NCBI GenBank assembly: GCA_037447655.1 | Contig: JBBHKE010002320.1 | Span: 214,001 to 278,000 of the forward strand | Reading direction: 5' to 3' | Source: Zygnema cylindricum | Taxonomy: Eukaryota; Streptophyta; Zygnematophyceae; Zygnematales; Zygnemataceae | DNA: 64,000 nt | Shown here: in pieces, positions 1 through 16,650 of the stretch | How the letters are laid out: every line of letters starts with the position of its first letter | Position numbering within the stretch: the stretch's first letter is position 1 | Position numbers and translations under genes: made by a program | The notes under the pieces: model-generated | Database searches by the model: none | Seen by the model: the letters and a program-made list of their open reading frames with translations, nothing else | What the model was told of the DNA's origin: nothing

Positions 1-75
1 GCGGCAGGATTTGATCCTTGTACCTACCGGCCGACAGACAGGAAATAGCCGGTAGCCTTAGCCGTTAAGTCTCGC
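1..75 (-). other. tRNA-like module (A-box and B-box like) at the outer end of the left arm
   Basis: On the minus strand the segment reads ACGGCTAAGGCTACCGG followed about 30 bases later by GGATCAAATCC. The second is one base from the Pol III B-box GGTTCAAATCC; the first resembles an A-box D-loop. It does not fold into a clean cloverleaf by eye, so it is not called a tRNA gene. The same kind of module closes the right arm (2268-2342) and the third copy (27066-27140). Confidence 0.35.
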
Positions 76-800
76 GGTAGTGTTACGTAGTATATAGTTT
101 AATATTCATTTAAAATATGTATACGTGCGATAAACCATTTAACTGTAATGAATTACGGGATACATAGATCCAGTAATACATAATGTACGACTTACGGTAC
201 GGACATAAATCAGTACCGCGCATTTGTTTCGTAAATGAAACAAATACCGCGCATGTATTTATTACGGCCACGATTAAATCCGAATTTAATCGGACGGCCA
301 GGATTAGCGCCGATATCGCGGAGGAAGATTTCGGCGGTTTGTGGCCATCGCCACATCGGATGACGCGTGGCGAAATTCCGTTGGATTGTGGAATCTCCGG
401 AGATTATGGCACCGAATCCGGATTTGACATGTGTCGACATTTTGGCCATGTCGTACAATGTCCGTACATAAAGTACACCGACAGCTGTACTTTTCCGTAC
501 GGAACTCAAATCTGATTGGTTCCGTACATCAGTAGATAGAGTCTGTGAGAGAGATAGGACTTAGAAAAATTAGAAGATAGGACCCCCTCTTCCAGAGAGC
601 TTCTGTACAAAAGGTCAACTTTGACCCTCCATAACTTACTGCTCAGGGGAGCAAATTCAGAGATTCTTTTTGCTACTGACTCAGGGGAGTCTTGTCTTTA
701 CAGGGGTGGAGGTGGTCAGGGTTTTTGTCTGCCAAGGTGGCATTGATTTTTGCTGGAACACAAAGGGGTCAGGATTATCCTAGAGGCTTCTTGGAAGCTG
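1..800 (-). repeat. Left inverted arm of the element
   Basis: Read on the minus strand, this segment follows the same order of blocks as 1630-2345 and as 26340-27310: a strongly conserved start, a block rich in GTAC words (about 430-540), a block with GCCACGCG and GGCCGTCCGAT (about 280-380), and a tRNA-like end at 1-75. Open frames at 183-515 and 210-509 lie inside this arm on both strands and have no recognisable protein signature, so I treat them as non-coding. Confidence 0.5.
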
Positions 801-1596
801 TCTACTCTGAGGACTTATGGAGGTCTCAGAGTTTCAGAGGACACTCTTATTTTGGCACATGCAATCTCTACCTTGACGAAGGCTCGTTCTCTTTTCAACA
901 ATCTTTAGTATCTACACATTTGGTTCTACCAGTTAAGGCCCAAGATGTCGTTCCTCCATTTTGTTCCCTCATCACCAACAGTCATTCCCAGGTGCAACAA
1001 CATATCACCGATAAGTTAGCCGCCGCCGATTTCCAGAACCTCCTTGAGGCGCTGTCTACTGCTGATGTGAGGGCTGGACTTCATTCTTCTTCGGCACTAG
1101 GTGATGGGGCTTGGCTCGTCACTACTCCGATTTTTACCTCACTCCGCTTCTCTTCTCAACAATTTTCTTCTGCACTCCGTTTATGTCTCGGCTTGCCACA
1201 TCCCTCTGTCTTAGGCAAACCTCGTTGCCTTTGTGGCCAAAGTATCGACGAGCAAGGTGTCATTTACTCCGTTGTTCACACGATTGGGAGCGCACAATGG
1301 CACATGATACCGTTCTAGATTCAACAGCTTTGGTGGGTAGTGAGGCACGATACACAGTGAAGGGTGAGGTGTCGTATATTTTTCCTCCATTTTCTCAATC
1401 TAGGGGTGTACGCGGCCCTCGGGTGGATCTCGTCTTTCTGCGTGGGGCGGAGAGAACATTGGGAGATGTAGTCATCACTGATCATACCGGATCCCATGTC
1501 TTCACGCGTGCGGCATTATACACGGGTGTTGCGGCTCGAGATGTTGTGGCCTCTATAGAACGTGATTACGCTCACCGAGACCCAGCTGATAACTGA
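692..1596 (+). pseudogene. Broken ORF resembling the C-terminal region of an RT-associated mobile-element protein
   Basis: Two overlapping frames (692-1318 and 1111-1596) read as one protein with a frameshift near 1250. The first frame has the pattern WLVTTP...LRFSSQQFSSALRLCLGLP, then a CxCG pair. The second continues with HLLRCSHDWERTMAHD, then RGPRVDLVFLRG and LGDVVITD. That order (W-P, FRxALRLRLGLP, C-x-C-G, H-x-L-x-C, R-H-D, then a PD-(D/E)xK-like strand pattern) is what I know from proteins attached to reverse-transcriptase-like genes in algae and mosses. No reverse transcriptase motifs are present here. A decayed relative lies at 23640-23900. The family assignment is from memory of the motif order and is uncertain. 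Confidence 0.4.
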
Positions 1597-1629
1597 AATT
1601 CTGTGGTCTCCATTGACCCACAGAATGAG

Positions 1630-2345
1630 CAGCCTATGTAAAGCCTCTAGGATAATATTTGCCCCTTCTACTTTCCCGCTGAATAAGCGCCTCCCAGGCA
1701 CACAAATATTCTGACCACTCTCACCCCTGTGAGGAGAAGACTCCCTTGAGTCAAACGCAAAAAGAATCACTGAATTTGCTCACCTGAGCAGTAAGTTATG
1801 GCTGGTCAAAGATGACCTTTATAGTTACAAGCTCTCTTAAAGAGAGAGGTACCTAAATATTACTAAGTCTCGGTCTGCCTACTCACGACTACCTACTATT
1901 AAACCCTAGTCCAATAGGAACACTATAAAGTACAAGAAGGTACAATGGGCGATGTACTTATTGTACTACCATTGTACGATAAGGTCTACAAGGTGACACT
2001 TGTCATATCGGAAGCCATGGTTCCTCCTCCCATCTTCTCCTGTATCAAATAATGTGGCGCCACGTGGCACCGCGTGACGCTAAATCCGTATGCCGCCAAA
2101 AAGCTCACTTCGCGTGGCGGCTATAATGCCGGCCGTCTGATCAAAACATATTTTACACGGTTCATATTCGCGTACATGCAGAAATTGCTCCTTTTGGTTA
2201 GTCTGTTGTTAATTAGCTGTTTCGTTAATGTTTATATATTTATGAAACCCGTCACGTGTATCGTTTTGTAACGCCTTAATGGTTAAGGCGTTAGGCTTTA
2301 AAGAATGTAGAGGTCACAGGTTCAAATCTAGACCTAAGCATCATT
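1630..2345 (+). repeat. Right inverted arm of the element
   Basis: This arm starts just after the stop of the core ORF and is the inverted partner of 1-800. It also aligns block by block with 26340-27310: GCCTCTAGG, GCAAAAAGAATCACTGA, a GTAC-rich block with a TTGTACGAYAAGG word (about 1920-1990), a block with CGTCTGATCAAAAC (about 2120-2150), and the tRNA-like end. Confidence 0.5.
2268..2342 (+). other. tRNA-like module at the outer end of the right arm
   Basis: AACGCCTTAATGGTTAAGGCG resembles a tRNA D-arm (GCCT/AGGC stem around a TAATGGTTA loop), and GGTTCAAATCT about 35 bases further on is a one-mismatch B-box. The T-stem is not well paired, so this is a tRNA-derived or SINE-like head rather than a working tRNA gene. 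Confidence 0.4.
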
Positions 2346-2484
2346 TAAGCCAAAATACCCTTAACTGCAAAAACTGCCACTTTCTAAATATGGCGGCAGC
2401 CATGGCGCGCCTTTGATCCTTACTCTCTTTCTTTAAGACAAAACTAAAATAGGGAAGTGAACTATTAATTACCTCTTTTCAACA
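2346..2484 (-). repeat. Start of the copia 3' LTR (other end not resolved)
   Basis: On the minus strand a polypurine tract AAGGGGAG (2485-2492) is followed at once by TGTTGAAAAG, the standard junction between a Ty1/copia internal region and its 3' LTR. The LTR therefore begins at 2484 and runs to lower coordinates. Its far end could not be placed because no second LTR is present for comparison; it probably merges with, or is truncated by, the right arm of the neighbouring element. Confidence 0.5.
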
Positions 2485-2492
2485 CTCCCCTT
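2485..2492 (-). promoter_or_regulatory. Polypurine tract of the copia element
   Basis: AAGGGGAG immediately before TGTTG on the minus strand. In copia elements this primes plus-strand DNA synthesis and marks the inner edge of the 3' LTR. Confidence 0.55.
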
Positions 2493-2571
2493 AATTCCTA
2501 GTCACTTTTCAATTTTAATCCACAATTTTCTCTGCAATTAATCAACTTAGGGGAAGGCACTGCTTTTGTCA

Positions 2572-5460
2572 TCATGTCTGCATCATTTCTCTATCAATTT
2601 TATGAACCAGTTTAATAATTTTATTTTCTACCTTCTCTCTGACAAAGCTTAGTCTAATATCCATATGCTTAGCTTTGAAGTGATGTTTCGGATTATCTGC
2701 AATAGAGATGGCAGCTTGATTATCACAAAAAACATTTTGAGTTCCAGACTTCATGAACCCAAGTTCTTCAAGAAGAGATTTAACCCACATTAATTTTTTG
2801 GTGGCAGCACATGAAGCCGTGTATTCAGCCTCCATAGTTGACTGAGCAACTACTTTTTGTTGCTTGCTACTCCAACAACATGCACCGGATCCAATTTGCA
2901 ACACATGCAATCGTACACCTCTTTAAAGGCACATCTCCATAACTGGCATCACTCCAAGTGGTGATGTCAGTGTGCTCCCCTCCCAAATGTAACCATAATT
3001 CCCTTGTCACCAGGTACCTCATCACCCTTTTGGCAGCCTCCCAATCTCTCTTTCTTGGTTCATTTAGACTTCTACTAAAGACACCTATAGCTGCAGCTAT
3101 ATCCGGACGGGTACAGTTCATAAAATAAATTAAACTGCCTACAATCTGTTGATAAGGGATATTTTCCATAAATTTTCTTTCTATCTCATCCATCTCATCA
3201 TTAATGATCAATATTCCTCTCTCTTCACTCCCCTCAGACACTTTCTTCAAATCCATAGGAGGAGTACATTCGTTTGCTTTTTCCATCTGAAATTTTTCTA
3301 GCATATTACCGATTGCTTCTTTTTTAGTGAGTCTTATAATTATATTCCCTCTAATCTCTCTCCATCTGAATTCCCAAAATGTACTTTGCTTCGCCGAGAT
3401 CTTTCATATCAAAATTGCTTCTAAGATCCTGTTTTATTTTGTTAATTTTATCTAAGGACTTGCTTAACACCAACAAATCATCCACATAAATAGTAATAAA
3501 TATCACTCCATTCTCATCCTCAAATAAATATATAGAGTGATCTGAACTAATTTTGATATACCCCAAACGGTTCAGAAATTCGTCTAGCTTTATATTCCAC
3601 TGTCGCGGGGCTTGCTTAAGCCCATAGAGTGATTTTATCAGTTTGCAAACTTTGCTTTCTTCCCCACTTTCCACGAATCCTTCCGGTTGCCTCATGTAAA
3701 TTTCTTCTTCCAACTCTCCGTGCAAAAAGGTCATTTTAATATCCATCTGGTGGATTTCCATATCCTCCGCTGCGGCTATACTTAAAAGGATTCTAACAGA
3801 AGGAAATCTGACTACAGGTGCAAAGGTTTCTTCGTAGTCTATCCCTTCTTTCTGAGTATAACCTTTTGCAACTAACCTAACTTTGTACCTCTCAATGGTA
3901 TTATCCGGGTTTAAAATAAGTTTAAACACCCACTTACATCCGATCGGTTTTCGGTCCGGTGTACAATCTACAACTCCCATGTATTGGCTTCCATGATAGA
4001 GGCCATTTCTTCATTTATAGCTGTGATCCACCGGCTACTTTCTGGAGTGTTTATGGCCTCTAAGTATGTTTGAGGTTCATCTGGCTGAGACATCTTTGTG
4101 AGTTGGTTATTTTCTTGTCTTTTTCGAAGTCGTTTGCTACTTCTTCTTCCCCCTTCAAAATCGGACGCCGGTATGGAAGGCATCCTTGGGGTTCGTTTTG
4201 GGAGATTTTCAGCTCCCCTATCTTGCAATTCCGGTGTCCTATCAAGTTCCTCATCGGTTTCCACTTGGTATTGTGGCGTTGCCTCGGATGTTGTCTTTTC
4301 CTCTTTCTCCTTTGGTAGGTCTGCAGATTTTCCTTTTTCTCCATCTCCTTTCTCTTCATTTTCAAAGTCAAAGTCAGAAAATTGATCCGTTTCAAATCTG
4401 ATTTTGACTTCCTTATTATATTTGAATGGATCAATGAACTTCTCTTCATTCATCACCACTATGTGTTTTACCAGAATTATATCTCTGTTTTTCAAGTCAT
4501 ACACTCGGTATCCTTTTGTGCTCTCATCATATCCTACAAGATATCCTAGCTTCCCTCTCCCCTTTAACTTCCATTTAGTCTTATCGAAATCCAAACTATA
4601 GACTTGACTTCCGAACACTCTCAAACTAGACAAATCAGGCTTTCTTCTTGTCCACCTCTCATACGGTGTTTCCTCCTTATTTGCTGAAGTTAGGACTCTA
4701 TTTTTGATGAAATTAGCATAGTTCATAGACTCCGCCCAAAAATGCAACCCTGTCCTCTTATCAGTTAACATACCTCTAGACATATCTCCAAAAGTTCTAT
4801 TCACTCTTTCTGCTACTCTATTTTGTTCCGGATTATAGGGAACAGTTTTCTCATGATGAATTCCTTCTTCTTTAAGATATTTTTCAAATTCCCTTGAGGT
4901 GTATTCTTTCCCATTATCACTTCTTATCTCATTTATTGAGGTTTCATGTAGTTTTTCACTCCATACTTTATACTCTTTGAAACATTTTAATATGTCTAAG
5001 AAAGTACACCTTCGTGTATCTAGACCAATCATCTGTGATGGTTAACATCCATCTCTTCCCCCCATGTGAAGCATACCTAGCAGGTCCCCAAACATTAGTG
5101 TGAACTAGATCTAATACTTTCTCTATCCTAAATTTGGTTGCCTTCGGAAATGGAAGTCTATGAATCTTCCCTTCGGCACATCCACTACAATCATCAAAGG
5201 TCTCATCATCCTCAAAAGTAATACCCTCCACTATTCCCTTTTTCTTCATTTTCTTTAATCTATCTAGATGCGCATGCCCCAACCTTTTATGCCAAAACAT
5301 CATCTCACTTGCACACGAGTAGAGAACACTCTTTTCATTGCAAAGAACAATTCTGAACATTCTTTGACTACCCTTCTTAGTTATGAAATAAACCTCATTA
5401 TCAAAGCTTGCTGTGAAGATTCCTTTCCTAGTTCCTGTTTCAAACTCCTTTTCATCTAGG
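2572..5460 (-). pseudogene. Ty1/copia polyprotein remnant (protease end, integrase, reverse transcriptase, RNase H)
   Basis: Read from high to low coordinates, the frames give the last part of the protease region and the GAG-pre-integrase segment (MFWHKRLGHAHLDRL with the C-x2-C of its zinc-binding site, 4968-5460). Next come the integrase core (NGKEYTSREF, YNPEQNRVAERVNRT; 3968-5032), the reverse transcriptase with the catalytic IYVDDLLV (3351-3980), and RNase H (STMEAEYTASCAATKK; 2572-2910). The order integrase before RT identifies copia. Several frameshifts break it into four to five frames. Gag, the zinc knuckle, the active-site part of the protease and the 5' LTR are missing: similarity stops at a GA microsatellite at 5492. 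The element probably lies in intron 1 of LST8, in the same orientation as that gene. Confidence 0.88.
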
Positions 5461-5488
5461 ACAGTTGTTGAGACTAGGTTCTTGCTAA

Positions 5489-5491
<3 letters not shown>

Positions 5492-5540
<49 letters not shown>
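5492..5540. repeat. (GA)n microsatellite
   Basis: Nearly perfect AG repeat of about 45 bases, broken once by AAAG. It sits exactly at the 5' truncation point of the copia remnant. Confidence 0.95.
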
Positions 5541-5938
5541 CAGTACAGAGAGAAGTATCTCGTGAATTGAAAAAGAGCATCAAAAAAAGGACAAAAAGAA
5601 TAACCGCTGATAACCTTGATCTATCCTTACTATTCCCGTGCAGTGTTAGCCATTACCGCTCTGGAATAACCTACTCTGGCTTTCAGGCTTCTACAAAAAT
5701 CATATTTTGCATTATATAGCACATAAAGCAGTGGTCCTTCACATAAAGCAGTGTGTATAGTCATTATCGTCAAAACCCTTCACGTTTAGACATATTGCGT
5801 TATGTCATTCTGAATTCACACACATTTCAAAATTAGATCACACTAATGAATCCTGTAAGTGAGAGAACCATCACAAAACAAAGAACAATCACAAATCAAA
5901 AATTTAGTCTTTTCTTGCCAGTCATTCCACCACCGTAC
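5541..5938 (-). other. Start of LST8 intron 1; no further exon found
   Basis: The segment begins, on the minus strand, with the donor GTACGG after the LST8 exon. I looked for the next LST8 codons (after DS, plants have a VNRLEITPD-like run) in all minus frames here and down to position 1 and did not find them. Confidence 0.4.
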
Positions 5939-6046
5939 CGAGTCAGCATATTGTAAAGTTCTGTAACAGCGGCCTGTTGTCGCTTCCCAGAATCTAATAG
6001 TGTGGTCGTAACCAGCTGTCGCTAGCACCACGGAAGGATGGGGCAT
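5939..6046 (-). CDS. LST8: LST8 homologue, first coding exon only (TOR complex WD40 subunit)
   Basis: The exon encodes 36 residues from ATG at 6046: [15 protein letters not shown], then [15 protein letters not shown] and LQYADS. This is the first WD40 blade of LST8/GbetaL, and the GRCYRT-QY-DS ending matches plant LST8 closely. A same-frame GTG lies upstream at 6064, but the ATG fits the family start. The exon ends in phase 0 at the donor TCG|GTACGG. LST8 forms a seven-bladed propeller that binds the TOR kinase domain; the other six blades are not in the window. The gene either continues beyond the left edge through an intron of at least 5.9 kb that holds the copia and inverted-repeat elements, or it is a broken copy. 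It is transcribed away from MRPL4. Confidence 0.8.
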
Positions 6047-7079
6047 GGCGCCAGCATTCTCCACGTGGCAGCACCAGACTAAACGTCCCCTGGCAATCGC
6101 AGATGGGAGAACTGCACTGAGACATGACCCCCGTCTTTCAGTAGTATATCGACAAGTACTGTATATCGGTTGCAGTTTTTAGCGATAACACCGATGTTAC
6201 ACCGGTTTTTCAACATTCCCTATACAGTACAATACACCGTGTATCGTTATTAGTGTTAATATTTTTTTCGCCACTTAAAACATTTTTCTCCGTACACAGT
6301 TGTCGGATTTCAATTTGAAACTGCCAATCGGAAGTTAGACATATTGAGAATGCTACCTTTCAATCGCAGCCGTCAGATCCAAAATCCGATGAGTGTGTAC
6401 GGAGAAAAAATGTTTTAAGTGGCTAACAAACATGAACACTAACAGCGATTCACGGTGTGCTGTACAGTATGTTGTTTGTATCCTCTATACAGTATATGAG
6501 TATACACTATACAGCATATACTATTATAGTATCCCCTATACAGTTATCAATTTTGCAAATGTTCTAAAATTGTGTCGATTCCATAGGGAAATCGCACGGA
6601 ATCCACGAAATCCGTGCGACTTCTTGCGGCCGCATGAAATTCCACCACTAAATTTTTTGGTTCGTTCGTCAAAATACAGTACTGTACAGTACATTCGGGG
6701 CCCCCAAAGTTGCACGTTTCAGTACAATTCTGTACGATAGCGTGTCGTGATATTCCGAACGTTTTGAACATAGGTTGAATTGTGCGAAAATAAATGGAAA
6801 GGCTGTTTGAGGCTACTCCTTACTATACGTGCATTACGCGTATTAGAACGTATAATACGGGATTACAGTACAGTAGCCCTCCATGCAGTGTTATCAAAAT
6901 ATTGTGTATCGTCTTCGCACGTTTGAACTTCAAACTATGGTTTTGAAAATTTGAACAGAGATTTCAAACCTTCGTTCCAATATCGCCCCTTAAGCCTTCT
7001 ATTGACGCCACGTGTACCGTTTTTGACAATTTACCCATGAGCATGTCCCTTTCTCCCTCTGAGTAAAAACCTTGAAGCC
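6047..7079. promoter_or_regulatory. Divergent LST8/MRPL4 intergenic region (inferred bidirectional promoter)
   Basis: About 1 kb separates the two divergent start codons. It must hold both promoters unless further 5' exons exist. A MITE occupies 6221-6472. I see no unambiguous TATA box. Confidence 0.4.
6221..6472. mobile_element. MITE with about 85-bp terminal inverted repeats (family 1)
   Basis: 6221-6310 and the reverse complement of 6382-6472 match closely: both contain CACCGTG followed by ATCG or GCGATT-type sequence, then GTTAGTGTT-like sequence, then CCACTTAAAACATTTTT and CTCCGTACACA, then TCGGATTT. Only about 70 bases lie between the arms. There is no coding capacity. Related copies are at 27643-27870 and 21283-21453 (truncated). 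Confidence 0.75.
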
Positions 7080-13817
<6,738 letters not shown>

Positions 13818-13827
13818 TGCTAAACCG

Positions 13828-13948
13828 ACGTCCCTCTCTCTCCCTCTTCGTCTACCTCTTCGTCTCCCTCTCCATCTCTCTCTCCGTCTCCCTCTCCGTC
13901 TCCCTCTCCTTCTCCCTCCTCCCTCTCCTTCTCCCTCTCCTTCCCCAT
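13828..13948. repeat. CTCCCTCTC repeat in the MRPL4 3' untranslated region
   Basis: A CCCTCTC/CCGTCTC tandem that begins about 10 bases after the MRPL4 stop codon. Confidence 0.85.
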
Positions 13949-14810
13949 TACCTTCTCTCATACCAGCAAAGGGGAACAGAGGATTCTGGAAAAGCATGAA
14001 TTGGAAAGAGGTGTATCACGAGTTATGCATAAGATCATTTTTGTCTTATGGAGAAATTTTTCTAATGAAGGACTTTTCATGGTGAGATTTGAATTATCAT
14101 GTGTAGTGAGAACCGAGTTTACCGAGATTTTTTTTTTTAAACTGATTTATCACTTATCGGTTTACGAGTTTTATCATTGGCGATTATTTTGGAAAAATCA
14201 CCGTTTTATCAAAACAGGTTTTGTCAGAAGAGAAATATTGAAATATTGGAAGGACTTTGGATTTTTTTCAGGAAGTTGGGTTGGTCTTTTAGGATAGGAT
14301 AGGTAGGATAAGAGGGGAGAACTCTTTTTAACTCTTCTTAACTCTTTTTAATGAAAATTTTGGAATTTGTTACAGTGACCTCAATTTGCTTACTTTTTTC
14401 ATATTGTAAGACTTTATTACGAAAGCACGACGGTAAAACATCAGAGCACATGGGATAGAGGAAATAAAAAAACGAAAAAGAAAAGGCAAAAACAGAACTA
14501 CTAAAACCGAACGAGGGTGAAAGTATAAAAGGAAAAACAGATCAAATTTCATATCAATTTTTAGAGAGAGAGAGAGAGAGAGAGAGGGAAGAAAAACGGC
14601 CAACTGCAGACTAGGTAACCTTTGGAGGTAACAAACTCGTTATTTTCTGTGAAAAATGTTTCTTGAAAAAAGTATTTGCGAAGAACCTGTGACTAACTTA
14701 ATACAAGTTCAAGTTCAGAGAAGCAAACTGACCACAGTTATTGTCGACAGAGATGTGTAGAAGCAATTGGGAGCTCTATATTGTTGTATTTTTGGAAAGC
14801 TTTCAGTCTC
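13949..14810. other. MRPL4 3' flank, no gene recognised
   Basis: Short open frames have no protein signature. A (GA)n tract of about 25 bases lies at 14562-14587. AATGAAA- and AATAAA-like words occur but none is a clear polyadenylation signal. Confidence 0.4.
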
Positions 14811-14925
14811 AGCGCAGCAGCGCAGCTGCTATACAGCAGAGCAGCGCAGCAGCGCAACAGCAGAGCAGCGAACCAGCAGAACAGTGCAGCAGCAGAGCAG
14901 CGCAGCAGCGAGGCTGCAACACAGA
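14811..14925. repeat. CAGCAG-like imperfect repeat
   Basis: AGCAGCGCAGCAGCG-type repeat open in all three frames, which is why three overlapping frames appear here. It is not convincing as a gene. Confidence 0.8.
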
Positions 14926-15037
14926 GGACAACGCAACCACGATTATATTTGATATGGTCCGTACGGACAACGCAGGGTCTGATATTCTTAATGCGATTCT
15001 GTACAGGATAGAGTAACTGCGATAGATACGATTCTAG

Positions 15038-15135
15038 TCAACTTAGTGGGTAACTCAGTGGTAACTTAGTTATAGCTCAGTGGTAGCTTAGTGATAGCTC
15101 AGTGGTAGCTTGACATATTAGTGGTAGCTTGGTGG
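15038..15135. repeat. Short tandem of about 18-20-bp GTGGTAGCTTAGTGATAGCTCA units
   Basis: About five imperfect units containing AGCTCAGTGGTAGCTTA. The word GCTCAGTGG resembles a tRNA D-arm, but no tRNA follows. Confidence 0.65.
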
Positions 15136-16400
15136 TTTGACGTACCTCTCTAGTACACTGGTGTTGCCATTGCAACACAAATATAAGACTTAGGACTCAG
15201 AAAATATCTTGTATCCAGACTTCCAATTAGTACAACTGCAGACAGTTTTTGGGAAACTTCTAAGTATTATATCTTGAGTGTTGTCGGGTCAATTGTGCTG
15301 AAACTTTGGGAGTTATCAGTGTTTATGCTACTCTATATTCTGATAGAGTTTTATATATATATATAGGAGGCACCCCTATGCTATCCTCGTACTACACGGT
15401 ACATGGGGGAACCACAACGCGTTTCAAATCGTTTTCGCACATTATGGTGTTCACACCCACTTTGTGGGGAAAGACAAGCATACATGATATTTATTCATAT
15501 TGTATACACATTAGATACATATTATGGATACTCTCGCGGGAGGAGTTAGTTAAAGCAGTTATGTGTGAGGTTTATGGGAGGCGAAATCAGTTAGTGACGG
15601 TTGAAAACTGCCATCAAGAATCCGTGACAGTGACAGAGGACCTCCAGTATTCTGGTTGTATGATTTTCAAATGACCTTGGGTGCTTTTATTTTACTTGTG
15701 TTCACGTTGCTTTCTTTGTTTTTTATTGCCCTACTTATAGTTTTTCAGTTTTTGCCTTGCCACCCCATTTGTATCCTCAGACTCAGAAGGTTTACCATCG
15801 TGCTTGTTAATTTATCTTGTGTGTGTATTAGTTAATAGAGAAACATAAAATGTCACCTTCAAGACTTGAATAGCAATGGAAATTTCACAATTGGTGATGT
15901 AGTGTAGAGAGATACTAACAAAAAACCATCAAGAGATATTATTCACTACAATTAGTGTGGACCATCCTATAGTAACACACAGGTAACATTGAAAAACTAG
16001 GAGGCATTTTCCATACCTAGAGATTGTACAAATTGACAGATAGTGTTATGAAACCAGAAGACCCACCAATCTTGGGAATATGGCGAACCGAACCTAATCC
16101 GAACCTAAATGGCGGCAACCTAAGAACTACATTTTGTCCTGTAGTGTCTGTAAGTTTGTCCTGTCAACAGACACAGGCACTACATTTGCTTCCTTGATAG
16201 CTTGCCAGACCAGCAGATTATGGTGCACAAATCTATTTCTAATCCTCTGTTTCTAAACCGAAGCTCGGTTAAGACAGTCTGGTTTCCCGCAATCAACAGA
16301 GCTCGCGGAAAAACCTAACAAAAAGGGGGGACGATGTGGATTAGCATATGTAAATAAATGTGGGTTGTCCACTCAACTTTGGTTCTGCAACTAGGAGAGT
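15136..16400. other. Intergenic stretch, no supported gene
   Basis: An open frame at 15306-15674 (122 codons) has no recognisable domain. Near 16322 a purine run, AAAAAGGGGGGACGA, precedes TGTGGATTAG and looks like a retroelement polypurine tract with an LTR start, but no partner LTR was found. Confidence 0.35.
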
Positions 16401-16650
16401 GCCATACAACATAACGATGATGATGTCATTGTTGGTCCTCATGTCTCAACTATACCGCTCATCGTTATTAATGTTAGTAACACTAATTCGGTGGCTACTT
16501 TTTCTGGCCAAAACTCACAAAATAGACTTAACGACGCTATTTAATGGCGTGGATTACAATCTGCCACGTCTCCTTGCACTAAATTAGTATTATTAATTAC
16601 AATTTCGCATTAACGCAATAACTATGAGCGATGCACCTCGCTGGTGACTT
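16400..16650. mobile_element. Putative MITE (family 2), second copy
   Basis: Aligns with the inner part of 9729-9980: TTTTCTGGCCAAAACTCACAAAATAG, CGCTATTTAATGGCGTGGATTACAAT, CCACGTCTCCTTGC, TTAGTAT. ATGAGCGATGCACCTCGC at its right resembles an end sequence also seen near 45150. Confidence 0.45.

Larger units (their letters stand above)
1..2345. mobile_element. Long inverted-repeat element with tRNA-like outer ends and a coding core
   Basis: The reverse complement of roughly 1-800 reads like 1630-2345. The best-matching part is 590-710 against 1735-1860, where both arms carry the blocks CATAACTTACTGCTCAGG and GCAAAAAGAATC. Both arms also contain GCCTCTAGGATAAT next to the core, and in both the matching order continues outward (a GTAC-rich block, then a block with GGCCGTC-GAT, then a tRNA-like end). 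A third copy of one arm lies at 26340-27310. The core (about 800-1630) holds a broken ORF. This could be one foldback-type element or two family members inserted head to head; the shared core junction favours a single element. The left end may run past the window edge. Confidence 0.55.

Noticed and set aside
183-515. Overlapping ORFs of about 100 codons on both strands
   Set aside because: They lie in the left inverted arm and do not continue as ORFs in the two other arm copies.
2268-2342. A tRNA gene
   Set aside because: D-arm and B-box are present, but the T-stem and acceptor stem do not pair.
15306-15674. 122-codon ORF
   Set aside because: No recognisable motif; composition like its surroundings.
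16322-16345. Polypurine tract plus LTR start
   Set aside because: The motif AAAAAGGGGGGACGA-TGTGG is suggestive, but no second LTR or pol sequence is nearby.
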